A stretch of 64,000 bases of DNA from PALSA-188 sp963720075 (GCA_963720075.1 CAVREG010000008.1:236635-300634); one strand, 5' to 3'. Shown: positions 1-9,557, numbered from the stretch's first letter. The notes: a model not told the origin generated them from the sequence alone. A program made the numbers and translations.

Positions 1-171
1 GGGGTTCCAACCAGAAATATCAGTGTGTCTCCACTCTGCACAGTTTGCCGCATTGACCTGCTCTTCTCTCATCGCGCAGAAAAAGGAATTACCGGCCGAA
101 TGATGTGCGTCGCAGGAATTAAAGAAAGTCCGGTCCCTAGACGACACTCTTAACGGGTTAAAATCGCACCC

Positions 172-1029
172 ATGCGTCCGATCTTCGAATGGAATATTGG
201 TCAGCGTTCCTTATCACTGGGAAAACGAACTCTGGTTATGGGAGTACTAAATGTTACGCCCGATTCATTTTCCGATGGAGGTCTGCATCTTGATACCAAC
301 CAAGCATTGGAACATGCCCTGAAGCTCATGAACGATGGCGCGGACATCATTGACATTGGTGGTGAGTCCTCGAGGCCGGGCGCAATTGCAGTGTCCGAAA
401 CCGAAGAATTGGAGAGAGTAATTCCGGTTATCACGGCTCTCAGGCAGGCGCGCCCCGATTGTGTAATCTCGGTGGACACATACAAAGCCCCTGTCGCCCG
501 CAAAGCCATAGAGGCCGGCGCCGAAATCGTGAATGACGTTAGCGGATTTCGCTGGGATCCGCGAATGGTTAAAACCCTCGCGGAGTTGAAATGCGGAGCC
601 ATCCTGATGCACGCTCGCGGACGTCCCGGCGAATGGCATACCTTGCCTCCGCCTTCTGACATCGTTGTCCAGGTCAAGCGTGAACTCAGAGACTGGGTGG
701 ACGTTGCGCTCATGGCTGGCATAAAACGCGAGCGCATTGCTTTCGATCCAGGGTTCGGATTCGGCAAAAGCTACGAGGAAAACTACCCATTGTTAAAGCG
801 CTTCGACGAATTTCATCAGCTTCGCTATCCGCTCGTCGTAGGGGTATCGCGAAAGTCTTTCATCGGCCGTGCTATCGCTCGGAACGGCAAAGACGCCGCA
901 GTCAACGACAGGGTTTACGGAACTATTGCCGGAGAAACTACGGCGATCCTTAGAGGCGCTCACATTATTCGAACTCACGATGTGAAGGCGGCGGTGGACG
1001 CTGCGAGAGTTGCCGATGTGGTGACTTAG
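172..1029 (+). CDS. folP: Dihydropteroate synthase
   Basis: Condenses 6-hydroxymethyl-dihydropterin pyrophosphate with p-aminobenzoate in cytosolic folate synthesis; it is the sulfonamide target. The 285-residue length is normal for the family. The pterin-binding signature GVLNVTPDSFSDGG lies at about residues 24-37, followed by DIGGESSRPGA, the VSVDTYK strand, NDVSG, FDPGFGFGK and the C-terminal IRTHDV motif. All are in the usual order, so the enzyme looks complete. The ATG is the first in the frame and follows an AT-rich stretch with a small inverted repeat (150-161). It converges with the moxR gene, with only 8 bases between the two stops. Family assignment is secure. Confidence 0.97.
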   Translation: MRPIFEWNIGQRSLSLGKRTLVMGVLNVTPDSFSDGGLHLDTNQALEHALKLMNDGADIIDIGGESSRPGAIAVSETEELERVIPVITALRQARPDCVISVDTYKAPVARKAIEAGAEIVNDVSGFRWDPRMVKTLAELKCGAILMHARGRPGEWHTLPPPSDIVVQVKRELRDWVDVALMAGIKRERIAFDPGFGFGKSYEENYPLLKRFDEFHQLRYPLVVGVSRKSFIGRAIARNGKDAAVNDRVYGTIAGETTAILRGAHIIRTHDVKAAVDAARVADVVT

Positions 1030-1037
1030 GACACGAA

Positions 1038-1997
1038 CTAAACCGGTACCGGCGTCTCTTCAATAATCTCCAATATTGCCTGCTCAGCCTGCTCCAATTT
1101 CCTGAGCGAAGTGGAGTATTGTCCGGCGACAGTTACTCGATGCGCGAATACCGGCACAATCAGCGGCTTGAAATCTTCGGGCACGCAGAATCCACGCCCC
1201 TCAAGAAACGCCGACGCTTGTGCCGCCCGGTAAAGCATCTGAGAGCCTCGCGGCGAAACGCCGAGCGAAAACTGTTCCGAGTCTCGCGTTTTAGCGACGA
1301 TTGACAAGGCATAGGTGACCAGCGATTCGTCAACTTGTACCTCCCTGACCGCTTCCTGCATTTCCAAAACATCCGCGCCGCTCAGCACCGGTTGCAGTAA
1401 CTCCAACTGCGCAGTTCCCGCTTCCGACCGAAGAATTTCGCGCTCTGCTTTTGAATCCGGATATCCCATGCTCACACGCATCAAAAACCGGTCTAATTGT
1501 GATTCCGGCAACGGATAAGTTCCGTGGTGTTCTGATGGATTCTGCGTCGCAATAACCAAAAATGGCTGCGGTAGCGGATAAGAATTCGCGTCCACCGTAA
1601 CCTGACCCTCATTCATGGCTTCCAGCAGCGCGGATTGTGTCTTGGGAGTAGTGCGATTAATTTCATCCGCCAGCAGCACGTTCGTGAATACCGGACCGCG
1701 TTTGAATTCGAATTGCTGTTCCGCCGCCGAATAAATCGAAATGCCTAGCAGGTCTGAGGGCAGCATGTCGCTGGTGAACTGGACGCGCTGAAAGCTGCAA
1801 TCCAAAGCACGAGCCATTGCTTGTGCAAGCGTGGTCTTGCCAACTCCAGGAACCCCTTCAATGAGCAAATGCCCGCGCGCGAGAATGGAAATGAGAGCGA
1901 GATGTAGGACATCATCCTTGCCGCGAATCACTTTCCGCAGCGTGCTTTCCAGCAATGCCGCGCGGTGGAAAGCAACAGTAGAAGTCTCAGACGTCAT
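1038..1997 (-). CDS. MoxR-family AAA+ ATPase
   Basis: A 319-residue AAA+ ATPase of the MoxR class, thought to act as a chaperone for metal-cofactor or von Willebrand A-domain proteins. Walker A (GVPGVGKTT) is at about 48-56, Walker B (VLLADE) at about 107-112, and the sensor region IATQNPSEHHGTYPLPESQLDRF-type block follows at about 150. Length and motif order are typical. MoxR genes are often next to DUF58 and VWA genes, but none is present here: the neighbours are convergent folP and, downstream of a repeat, htpX. The partner protein is therefore unknown. The ATG at 1997 is the only plausible start. Confidence 0.95.
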   Translation of the reverse strand: MTSETSTVAFHRAALLESTLRKVIRGKDDVLHLALISILARGHLLIEGVPGVGKTTLAQAMARALDCSFQRVQFTSDMLPSDLLGISIYSAAEQQFEFKRGPVFTNVLLADEINRTTPKTQSALLEAMNEGQVTVDANSYPLPQPFLVIATQNPSEHHGTYPLPESQLDRFLMRVSMGYPDSKAEREILRSEAGTAQLELLQPVLSGADVLEMQEAVREVQVDESLVTYALSIVAKTRDSEQFSLGVSPRGSQMLYRAAQASAFLEGRGFCVPEDFKPLIVPVFAHRVTVAGQYSTSLRKLEQAEQAILEIIEETPVPV

Positions 1998-2124
1998 TCA
2001 ACCGATTTTACTATGCGCCCAAAGCGCCCATCCCAACGGAAAATGTTACCAACGTCACAGGTCTGCGAGCTGTTGCCAGTTATCCTTCAAACTGAGGGTG
2101 CCATCCCTGCGGGATTTTGGGTGG

Positions 2125-2155
2125 CCCATCCTTGCGCGGTTTTCCCAAGGGTGGG
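2125..2155. repeat. Intergenic palindromic repeat (hairpin)
   Basis: CCCATCCTTG (2125-2134) pairs with CAAGGGTGGG (2146-2155) across an 11-base loop, with one G-T pair. The surrounding 2098-2166 stretch looks like a short mobile palindromic element. A related but poorer copy lies at 36101-36132. It sits between moxR and htpX and could act as a weak bidirectional transcription barrier. Confidence 0.55.
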
Positions 2156-2223
2156 AGGCAGGGCTGCTGGGCTTCGAAATTATTGCTGCGACCGAAGGAA
2201 GATTTTGAAATCGAACTCGTCCA

Positions 2224-3063
2224 CTACTGCATGAACTCCGCAGGCCGTCCCGTCAACCGTTCAATCCGTTTCGCAATTGGCGGATGCGTCGAAAACAAAC
2301 TTCCGAAATTCATCCCGAGGAACGGCTGGATGATAAAAAGATGCGCGGTTGATGGCGTCCCAAGCATGGGCACTCGCTTCGAGTAGGCATCCAGTTTCGA
2401 CAACGCACTCGCCAGCGCATAAGGATTCCCCGTGAAATGCGCGCCAGTCGCGTCGGCTTGATACTCGCGCGAACGGGAAACCGCCAACTGAATCAGCATC
2501 GCTGCAAATGGCGCAAGAATCAGCATCATCAGTCCGCCCATCCCGCCGCCTCGCTCGTCACGATCGCCTCCAAAAAAGAATCCAAAGCGCGACAGAAAAG
2601 TCACTGCTCCCGCAAGTGTCGCCGCAATCGAACTGATCAAAATATCTCGGTTATTAACGTGCCCAAGCTCGTGCGCCAGAACGCCTTCAAGTTCCTCATC
2701 ATTGAGCAGATTCAGAATCCCCTGAGTCACCGCAACGGACGCATGGGCAGGATTGCGTCCAGTCGCAAACGCATTCGGCGAATCCGTGGGGATAACGTAA
2801 ATCTTCGGCATCGGAATGCCAATTTTTTGCGTGAGCCGTTCCACCACGCTATAAACTCTCGGCAAATCTTCCCGCGTAGCCGGCTTCGCCCGATACGTCG
2901 CCAGCGCGATCTTATCTGAATAGAAATAAGCCACAAAATTAGTTACCGCGGCGATCCCCAACGCCAGCAACATGCCATTCTCGCCGCCAAAAGCTCGGCC
3001 AATCGCCATCAGCAGCAGCGTCATCGCGGTGAGCAAGAAAGCCGTCTTAAATGTATTTCCCAT
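2224..3063 (-). CDS. htpX: Protease HtpX homolog (M48 zinc metalloprotease)
   Basis: Inner-membrane zinc protease that degrades misfolded membrane proteins. The 279 residues start with two hydrophobic segments (about 8-24 and 31-48). The zinc motif HELGH is at 131-135, followed by NNRD, two further hydrophobic segments (about 143-160 and 177-193) and a SREYQAD motif that supplies the third ligand. The C-terminal STHPPIAKRIERL stretch is typical of HtpX. It is read alone on the minus strand, and a repeat element lies just upstream. No truncation or anomaly is seen. Confidence 0.95.
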   Translation of the reverse strand: MGNTFKTAFLLTAMTLLLMAIGRAFGGENGMLLALGIAAVTNFVAYFYSDKIALATYRAKPATREDLPRVYSVVERLTQKIGIPMPKIYVIPTDSPNAFATGRNPAHASVAVTQGILNLLNDEELEGVLAHELGHVNNRDILISSIAATLAGAVTFLSRFGFFFGGDRDERGGGMGGLMMLILAPFAAMLIQLAVSRSREYQADATGAHFTGNPYALASALSKLDAYSKRVPMLGTPSTAHLFIIQPFLGMNFGSLFSTHPPIAKRIERLTGRPAEFMQ

Positions 3064-3141
3064 AAAGGTTTCTCAGCACATTAGATGAAATGCCGGCCAG
3101 CAAGATTCAGCGCCGGGCGGCCAAGAATCTTATTTATATTT

Positions 3142-3208
3142 TGTCATTCCGAGCGAAACGGAGCCTCGGAGAGCCTGCCCCGAGCGAAGTCGAAGGGAAT
3201 CTGCTCTT
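3142..3208. repeat. Dispersed intergenic repeat, TGTCATTCC family copy 1
   Basis: Begins TGTCATTCCGAGCG and ends GGAATCTGCTCTT, with an internal duplicated CGGAGAGCCTG/CCGAGCGAAG part. Related copies are at 8230-8272 and, more diverged, at 32765-32928. All three lie strictly between genes. I regard them as a REP/MITE-like family common in Acidobacteriota, from memory of the phylum rather than from a search. Confidence 0.6.
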
Positions 3209-3230
3209 CACCGTCGAAAAATCTCTGCGA

Positions 3231-4472
3231 TCACGCCTTGTCGCTCGCCGGAGGACGCACAATCAGCGGCACCACCGCGCTCACCAGCATGATTACCGCA
3301 ATAATCTGTAAAGCCTGCGAATAATGCCCGGTGTGCTGGCGAATGTGAGCAATCAATGTAGGCCCCAGCACTCCAGCGAAACCCCACGCAGTGAGCATCA
3401 GCCCATAAACCGAACCAACATTTTCCGGACCAAAGTAGTCCGCTGCAAAAGCTGGCATGGTACCGAACCCTCCGCCATAGCAAAGCAATACGACAAACGC
3501 CAAAACCGTGAACGTAGAAAAACTAGTGATGCCCGGCAATGCCCAAAAGATGATCGCCTGAATCAAAAACATCGAAAAGAATACCCAGCGCCTTCCAATC
3601 AAATCTGAAAACCATGCCCATAGAAACCGTCCTGCGCCGTTTGCAATCGAAATGATTCCTACCATCCCTGCGGCCACGGCGGCTGTGACACCGGTGATTT
3701 CCTGAGCCATGGGCGCGGCTTGCGAAATGATTGCGATGCCGGCCGTAACATTCAAAAATAGCAGCGCCCAAAGTGCGTACCATTGCCAGGTTGCGAGCGC
3801 GTCTTTCAATGTGTAAGCCTTCGTCGAACGCTGCTTCTTTTGCGCTGCGCTAGGAGACCAACCCTGCGGATTGTATCCAGCCGGCGGGTCCTTCATAAAA
3901 AGCGCCGCGCCCGTGACCGCGATAAGATAAGCAATTCCCAGCACGGCAAAGGTTTTCAATACTCCCACACTCACAATCAGCCGGGTAGCCACGGGTGCGG
4001 TAATCAGAGCGCCAGCTCCGAACCCTGCCACCGCAATGCCCGTTATCATTCCCCGTTTATCGGGAAACCACTTCACCAGAGTTGCCACCGGCACGATGTA
4101 TCCCAGGCCCAGTCCGATGCCGCCGAGCAATCCATAAGAAAGATAGAGCCACCACAATCCCTGACTGGAAAAGTACGCCAGGGAAACTCCCAAGCCATAA
4201 AAAATTCCCCCGGCCACAGCTACCATGCGCGGCCCAGACTTCCGCATCCAAAGCCCGCCGATAAACGATGCGAATCCCAGAACAAGGATCGCGATCGTGA
4301 AAGTAAGTGTGACCTGTGAAATCGTCCACCCAAACGCTTTGGTCAGCGGAATGCGAAATACGCTCCATGCATAAACCGCGCCCAGGCCAATCTGCATAAT
4401 GACGCCCGCCACGGCAATGCCCCAACGGCTGGGGAGGGAAGCATCACTTGTTCCGGAAGTCGCGTTTGCCAT
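3231..4472 (-). CDS. MFS transporter, OFA (oxalate/formate antiporter) family
   Basis: Twelve-helix major facilitator, about 413 residues from the chosen start. It opens with MANATSGTSD and runs into GVIMQIGLGAVYAWSVF, the first helix typical of the OFA family. The RKSGPRMV-type loop between helices 2 and 3, GYIVPVATLVKWFPDKRG, and a long central loop after about residue 210 also fit OFA proteins. The reading frame is open about 88 codons further upstream, but the ATG at 4472 has a strong ribosome site (AAGGAGCG) and matches the family length. The substrate cannot be told from sequence; oxalate, formate or another monocarboxylate is possible. Confidence 0.9.
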   Translation of the reverse strand: MANATSGTSDASLPSRWGIAVAGVIMQIGLGAVYAWSVFRIPLTKAFGWTISQVTLTFTIAILVLGFASFIGGLWMRKSGPRMVAVAGGIFYGLGVSLAYFSSQGLWWLYLSYGLLGGIGLGLGYIVPVATLVKWFPDKRGMITGIAVAGFGAGALITAPVATRLIVSVGVLKTFAVLGIAYLIAVTGAALFMKDPPAGYNPQGWSPSAAQKKQRSTKAYTLKDALATWQWYALWALLFLNVTAGIAIISQAAPMAQEITGVTAAVAAGMVGIISIANGAGRFLWAWFSDLIGRRWVFFSMFLIQAIIFWALPGITSFSTFTVLAFVVLLCYGGGFGTMPAFAADYFGPENVGSVYGLMLTAWGFAGVLGPTLIAHIRQHTGHYSQALQIIAVIMLVSAVVPLIVRPPASDKA

Positions 4473-4675
4473 AGTTCGCTCCTTGGAATTCAGATTCACC
4501 GCGCAAAACCAACGTATATTACTCCAGGCAGATGAATCCTGTGTTACAGCGATTTGGACGCTTGCAGCAGCAACAACGGCTCGGCAGAATCCACGCGCCA
4601 AACCCATTTGCCCAGCCCAAACAGCAAGGTTTGGGTCCTTAACCACAAAACTCAAACTCGTGATTAAATCAATGC

Positions 4676-4930
4676 ATGTTCGCCCGTAAAATCCGCGTCG
4701 AATATGAACAGAATGGGCAACGCATCCCCTGTCCAATAAAGTGGCTCGATAATTTCGCTATGCGAAGCTTCACCAATGCCACTGTGTTCGACGACACCCT
4801 TCCCATCGCGGATGGACTAATGGAAATCGGAAAAAACGTTCCGCTCGATAAACTAAAAGAAGCGATGGAAGATTGGTTCAGACGAAAGAGCTACCTCGCC
4901 AAAGAAGCATCCCTGAAAATACGCGAGTAA
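4676..4930 (+). CDS. Hypothetical protein, 84 aa
   Basis: Short open frame with a balanced, protein-like composition: charged and soluble, with no membrane segment or cysteine. It contains a phrase near residue 24 (WLDNFAMRSFTN) and a C-terminal amphipathic helix of the form LDKLKEAMEDWFRRKSYLAKEA. No family is recognised. It is divergent from the OFA transporter and stands alone before a repeat-like gap (4931-5121). No strong ribosome site is visible before the ATG, so a real gene is probable but not certain. Confidence 0.45.
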   Translation: MFARKIRVEYEQNGQRIPCPIKWLDNFAMRSFTNATVFDDTLPIADGLMEIGKNVPLDKLKEAMEDWFRRKSYLAKEASLKIRE

Positions 4931-5121
4931 AGCGCTCTGGATGGTTAGTGTGCAGCCCAAAGAGTGTGGGCTACTTAATGTTGAGTCTCCGCGCTATAGC
5001 GAACAGGCCGCCGTAGAATTCCTCGTACGGTGTGTTTGGGTGGCGCAGCGGTTTACCGCTTCGATAAGCCGATTATTCGCAACAGTGGCTTCAGCCACCG
5101 AAGCAAGTTATCAGCCTCAAA

Positions 5122-8055
5122 TCACTGTAACCTGGCATACTCTGTCTTAGCTTCTTTCAGGATAGGGATGTCGGGATCAGCATCTTTCCACGCAGTGAAA
5201 AAGTCCTGGTAGGCGCTGCGGGCTTTTGGGAAGTCGCCCGAAACAGCGTAGGCCCGCGCCAATCCGAGTCGCGCCAGAGGTACGTAGGGCGACACGCCGA
5301 AAGCGGATTTGCGATCCAGAATTTTCTGGAACTCAGCTACGGCCTCCGGACCCTGTTTAGTTTGGAGATAGGCGAGACCACGCAAGTACAGAGTTCTGCC
5401 ATTCGCGACGTAGCCGAAATCATAGGCCTCGGTGGGGCGTAACTCCTCAATTGCTTTGGCGCCGTTGCCGCGCTGCAGCTCGAGCCGCGCACGGATTTGA
5501 GGTATTCCTACCTCCTGCACAAGGGTATTGAGAGGATATTCTTTGCCGAGCTCCGAGGCTACGGCCTCGGCCTTCGCCGCTTCGCCGCAAGCTGCGAATA
5601 CAAATCCAGTAAAAATTGCAGTGATCGGGTTTTTGCTGGCAGCTAGTGTCATGACGTTTGCCCGGGCCTCTTCAGAGGAGCCGAAATCAGCCTGAACCAT
5701 GGCGAGTTGAGCCAGATCTGAAGACTCCACCTCCTTCAGGTTCTGGGCTTTTTCCATTTCCAGCGCCTGATGCGTTAGGTCGCTAGACAATCGCATTTTC
5801 CCTTCGCGTTGCAGAGCATGCGCTTGCAAGATGAGGAATCTAAATTCGCCGGGCTTGCCCTTCGCCCAGGCTAACTGGCTCTGAGCTTCATCCGCTTTGT
5901 CGAATGTGAGCGCCAGCGACAAGGCGCTCCAGTGAACATCTTCTGAATTTGGGATTTGCTTCAGCGCCTGATCTATCGTTTGCCGAGCCTCGTCTGGACG
6001 ACCCAACGCGCCATAGGCATGGGCCAGAGTGAGGTATGCGCTGCCTGCGCTTGGATCAGCAAGCAGGCTGTGACGTGCAACTTCCGCGGATTTTTCATAG
6101 CTGCCAATCTGCGCGTAGGCGATCGCTAGATTGTTGCCGGGAACATTGTCGGCGGGGTACGTTCGGTCATAAAGTTCCAAGGTCTCAATCTCTTTGTCGA
6201 GTTCACCTGTCACAGTCTGGAAGTAGTGCTCTGTAATGTAAAGCTTTTCCCTTTCGCTGACGCGGTCCTTCAATTCGTAAGCCTTGCGGGTGTAGTCCCT
6301 CGCCTGTTCCAACTCGCCTTCGTTAGAGTAAATTGTGCCCATGCGAGCGTAAACCCAGGCGAAGTTCGGGTCGAGTTCAACGGCCCGGCGATAGAACGGC
6401 AACGCCGCCAATTCACGGCCGTGGTCGAACTCGGCATTTCCCAGCGCAAAAGCCTTCAGGGCATCGAGCGATGCGGTGGTGACCTGCTCGATAGGCACAT
6501 CGAATTTTTGCACCGACGCCAGCGATTCGCCGAGGGTGCCGCGCAATTTCGAGACGGCAATGCCAAGAGCGGACAGCACTTGCTCCTTGCTGGATGCCTC
6601 CGCCTGCTGCTGAGCGAGGGAATCGCCGGTCTGGCAATTGACAGCGTTCAATGTGAGCACGTACTGCGTGCCCAGGCTGGCTATGGATCCGGAAAGCATC
6701 GCCTTGCTGCCGATTCGCAGGCACACGTCCCGCGCCAAATCATTGGTGAGGCGCTCGTCGGGGGAGTGGCCCATGAAAGTAAGCGTCTTCTGGATTCGGG
6801 CCTGCGGCATCACTCGCAAAAATGGAGATTGGTCAAGGTCTACGGCGAGTGCCTGCTTCAAAGTTTCGTCAAATACCGGGTCGCCTGTGGTATTGGCGAA
6901 CTCGGCTAGCACCACCGTGTCTTTCTCAGTGAGCCCGGCCGCAGGGGCCGAGCGATAGTACAAACCACCTGCAACCGATAGGGCTACGAGCCCCGCGCCA
7001 GCGAGGGCCAATATCTTCCACGGCATTTTGCGAGGTGAAACAGCAGCGCTGATTTCCGCAGCCGAAGATGGTGGTGTGGACGTGGACGAAATGGGAGTAG
7101 AGGCAGCGGAAGAGAGCGAAGAACTCTGGGAAATCGGTGCCGGTCTCACGTCAACCTTCGCGGAACTCGCCGCCGCGACCCGCCCCGAATCACTGTCGCG
7201 CTTCAGCCGCTGCATTTCCGCCCGCATCTCGGAAGCATGCTGGTAGCGGAGGTTCCGATCTTTTTCGAGAGCCCGGCTGATGATGCGTTCGAGTTCCTCC
7301 GGGACATCAGGATTCAGCCGCACCGCAGATGTAGGCGTGCTGTCGAGAATTGCTTTGAAGATGACCGCAGAACTCTCGCCGCGGAACGGCAACATGCCCG
7401 TTGCCATCTCGTACAAAACCGCGCCGAAGGAAAACAGATCGCTGCGCGTATCCAGCTCTCTCGCGCGCGCCTGTTCCGGCGACATATAAGCGACGGTGCC
7501 AAGCGCAGAGCCGGGACTGGTGAGGTGCTGTTCATCAATCGCCGCCGTCATCGTGTTCGCCGAAGCAATCTGGTTGGAAGAACTCGGCGCGACCTTCGCC
7601 AGCCCAAAATCCAGAATCTTGGCGTGTCCGCGTTCGGAAACAAAAATATTGGCAGGCTTGATGTCGCGATGAACGATCCCTTTCGAGTGGGCAGCGTCCA
7701 GGGCATCGGCGATTTCGATTCCCAGCGATAGCAACATCTCAGTTTCCAGCGGACGCCCTGCGATACGGTGTTTCAGCGTCAGCCCGTCCAGAAATTCCAT
7801 GGCGATGAAGCGTTGCCCTTCGTGCTCGCCGATTTCATAGATCGTGCAGATATTAGGATGATTCAGGGCGGAAGCCGCCCGGGCCTCGCGGCGGAATCGT
7901 TCCAGCGCCTGCGGATCTCGCGCAACCTCCTCGGGAAGGAATTTGAGTGCTACGAATCGGCCAAGCGAGGTGTCCTCGGCCTTATACACCACACCCATCC
8001 CGCCGCCGCCCAACTTCTCGACGATCCGGTAGTGCGAGATGACTTGGTCAATCAT
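5122..8055 (-). CDS. Serine/threonine protein kinase with C-terminal TPR domain
   Basis: A 977-residue membrane kinase. The Hanks-type kinase domain occupies about 9-275: glycine loop GGGGMGVVYK (16-25), catalytic lysine in ALKFL, catalytic loop HRDIKPAN, DFGLAK, and the GTVAYMSPEQ activation segment, so it should be active. A Ser/Ala/Pro-rich linker follows, then a single hydrophobic segment near 347-368. The remaining 600 residues are a predicted extracytoplasmic part with an adenylate-cyclase-linked CadC-like region and many TPR-like helices. This architecture is greatly expanded in Acidobacteriota. The ligand sensed and the substrate are unknown. It is monocistronic, with no obvious partner nearby. 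Confidence 0.93.
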   Translation of the reverse strand: MIDQVISHYRIVEKLGGGGMGVVYKAEDTSLGRFVALKFLPEEVARDPQALERFRREARAASALNHPNICTIYEIGEHEGQRFIAMEFLDGLTLKHRIAGRPLETEMLLSLGIEIADALDAAHSKGIVHRDIKPANIFVSERGHAKILDFGLAKVAPSSSNQIASANTMTAAIDEQHLTSPGSALGTVAYMSPEQARARELDTRSDLFSFGAVLYEMATGMLPFRGESSAVIFKAILDSTPTSAVRLNPDVPEELERIISRALEKDRNLRYQHASEMRAEMQRLKRDSDSGRVAAASSAKVDVRPAPISQSSSLSSAASTPISSTSTPPSSAAEISAAVSPRKMPWKILALAGAGLVALSVAGGLYYRSAPAAGLTEKDTVVLAEFANTTGDPVFDETLKQALAVDLDQSPFLRVMPQARIQKTLTFMGHSPDERLTNDLARDVCLRIGSKAMLSGSIASLGTQYVLTLNAVNCQTGDSLAQQQAEASSKEQVLSALGIAVSKLRGTLGESLASVQKFDVPIEQVTTASLDALKAFALGNAEFDHGRELAALPFYRRAVELDPNFAWVYARMGTIYSNEGELEQARDYTRKAYELKDRVSEREKLYITEHYFQTVTGELDKEIETLELYDRTYPADNVPGNNLAIAYAQIGSYEKSAEVARHSLLADPSAGSAYLTLAHAYGALGRPDEARQTIDQALKQIPNSEDVHWSALSLALTFDKADEAQSQLAWAKGKPGEFRFLILQAHALQREGKMRLSSDLTHQALEMEKAQNLKEVESSDLAQLAMVQADFGSSEEARANVMTLAASKNPITAIFTGFVFAACGEAAKAEAVASELGKEYPLNTLVQEVGIPQIRARLELQRGNGAKAIEELRPTEAYDFGYVANGRTLYLRGLAYLQTKQGPEAVAEFQKILDRKSAFGVSPYVPLARLGLARAYAVSGDFPKARSAYQDFFTAWKDADPDIPILKEAKTEYARLQ

Positions 8056-8229
8056 TCAGAAGAAATTCGGCATTAGGATCGCCCCATCTTAAGGGCAGCC
8101 TGTTCGCCAGTCAACGAACCTTGAAGCGGTTGGCCCAGCATCTCGCGTTCTTTACGAAGGCTCGGGGTGGGTGCCCTAGCTCTTGCTGTCGTGCGAGACC
8201 TCGGATTCCATAACATCCTATTTGCTTTT

Positions 8230-8272
8230 TGTCATTCCGAACGCGGCGCAAGCCTCGGAGGAATCTGCTTTC
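8230..8272. repeat. Dispersed intergenic repeat, TGTCATTCC family copy 2, in a 430-base gap
   Basis: The gene-free stretch 8056-8485 holds a second copy of the repeat (TGTCATTCCGAACGCGGC, ending GGAATCTGC) and otherwise no convincing gene. Short frames across it (for example 8111-8407 on the minus strand) have no ribosome site and no protein-like composition. The gap separates the kinase start from the apt 3' end. Confidence 0.55.
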
Positions 8273-8485
8273 CCGAGAGGCTGGCAAAACGGGACAGGAT
8301 TTACGAAGAAGTGATGGAAGCCTGGCGCACCTTCTTGCCCCAAGCTTCCGGTGTGGGAGGACGCAAATGATCGGGGACTTATCCTGAAAGAGATGGTGCA
8401 TGGGCAATGCATCGTCAGAATAAGTCCGTCAGGGCTTCATATTCTTGGGCAGCACAGAATTCCGAAAACCCCCAATTGATGATCT

Positions 8486-9046
8486 TTACTTTTCGTAATG
8501 CAGCAACGAGAACACATCGTAGCCTTTCAGCTTCTCCCGGCCCTTTAGGAAGTCCAGTTCGACAACAAAGCCCAGGCCGCAAATTTCCGCGCCGAGCGAA
8601 GATGCGAGATGCGTAGTCGCCTCGGCCGTGCCGCCCGTGGCCAACAAGTCGTCAACGATGATTACGCGCTGTCCTTTTTGAATGGCATCTTTGTGGATTT
8701 CGAGCGTGTTGGTACCATATTCAAGGGCGTAATCGTATTTGGTGGTTGCAGCGGGGAGCTTCCCCGGCTTGCGAACCGGAACGAATCCGGCATTCAGGCG
8801 ATAAGCTAGAGCGGGACCAAAGATAAATCCGCGCGCTTCCATCCCCAGAACCAGGTCAATATCTTTATCGAGATAGTGCTCCGCGAGCGCGTCAATCAGG
8901 GCAGCAAAACCGCGTTTATCTTTCAGCAGCGTGGTGATGTCGTAAAAAAGAATTCCAGCCTTGGGGAAATCCGGGACTTCGCGAATTAAAGCCTTCAGAG
9001 GTTCACAGTTGATGTTTGAACTGACGGGCAACGGATTAGCAGACAT
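8486..9046 (-). CDS. apt: Adenine phosphoribosyltransferase
   Basis: Purine-salvage enzyme that makes AMP from adenine and PRPP in the cytosol. The 186 residues contain FPKAGILFYDITTLL, the GMEARGFIFGPALA segment and the PRPP-binding motif VIIVDDLLATGGTA at about 128-141, all characteristic. Its ATG follows directly on the stop codon of acyP, so the two are translationally coupled. It is the last gene of an operon that begins at efp. Complete and unremarkable. Confidence 0.96.
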   Translation of the reverse strand: MSANPLPVSSNINCEPLKALIREVPDFPKAGILFYDITTLLKDKRGFAALIDALAEHYLDKDIDLVLGMEARGFIFGPALAYRLNAGFVPVRKPGKLPAATTKYDYALEYGTNTLEIHKDAIQKGQRVIIVDDLLATGGTAEATTHLASSLGAEICGLGFVVELDFLKGREKLKGYDVFSLLHYEK

Positions 9047-9346
9047 TTACCAGGCTCCTTCAATTCGGAAATTAGTTAATCCGGAAACTGGCTTAGCTTC
9101 GGATTCTTCGACTGCATCCACCCGCGCCGCACGTGGCCCCTGCTGCAATCGGGAGCGCAAACCTGACAACTGATCACGGCTGCCCATGGCCAGAATTTCC
9201 ACGCTTGAATCGGAATTATTGCGAACCCATCCCGCAATGCCGAGAGTATGTGCTTCCCGTTCTACAAACCACCGAAAGCCAACTCCCTGCACACGTCCCC
9301 GAACAATAAAGCGCCGCGCCAGAGTAGTCTTTTCAGCGGACATCAT
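9047..9346 (-). CDS. acyP: Acylphosphatase
   Basis: Small enzyme, about 100 residues, that hydrolyses acyl-phosphates. The active-site block GRVQGVGFR carries the phosphate-binding arginine, and GWVRNNSDSSVE carries the catalytic asparagine, both at the expected positions. The frame stays open 24 codons upstream, but the conserved domain begins right after the double ATG at 9341-9346, so that is chosen as the start; no strong ribosome site helps decide. It lies between a 58-codon membrane protein gene and apt in one transcription unit. Confidence 0.93.
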   Translation of the reverse strand: MMSAEKTTLARRFIVRGRVQGVGFRWFVEREAHTLGIAGWVRNNSDSSVEILAMGSRDQLSGLRSRLQQGPRAARVDAVEESEAKPVSGLTNFRIEGAW

Positions 9347-9380
9347 CACGGTAATGGCTTTCAAATGTTTCCGCCGGTGT

Positions 9381-9557
9381 TTACCGCCTGATAAACATTC
9401 CCACAAGCGCGATGGCACTAAGAACCAGAAGTCCTATCACTATCTTCTTAGCTTTGACTGCCCGGTTTCGCTTCTCCGCGGGAAGCGTCGGCATTAGGCT
9501 GTCCAACAAAATCAATCCGATATATAGGTCAATGAAAGTGAACACGACCCACCACAT
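9381..9557 (-). CDS. Small two-helix membrane protein between efp and acyP
   Basis: A 58-residue frame read directly from the sequence. It starts MWWVVFTFIDLYIGLILLDS (helix 1), then has a basic loop with KRNRAVKAKK, then IVIGLLVLSAIALVGMF (helix 2), and ends in Arg-Arg. The ATG lies 6 bases after the efp stop and the frame ends 34 bases before acyP, so it is inside the efp-acyP-apt operon. The positive loop between the helices predicts that both ends face outward. No family is recognised, and the ribosome site is weak. The clean two-helix pattern and tight operon spacing make it likely real. Confidence 0.62.
   Translation of the reverse strand: MWWVVFTFIDLYIGLILLDSLMPTLPAEKRNRAVKAKKIVIGLLVLSAIALVGMFIRR

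Noticed and set aside
4931..5121. Short frames (4941-5150, 5030-5212) after the 84-residue gene
   Set aside because: They run into the antisense of the kinase 3' end, and the stretch looks like a GCAGCGGTTTACCGC-type repeat.
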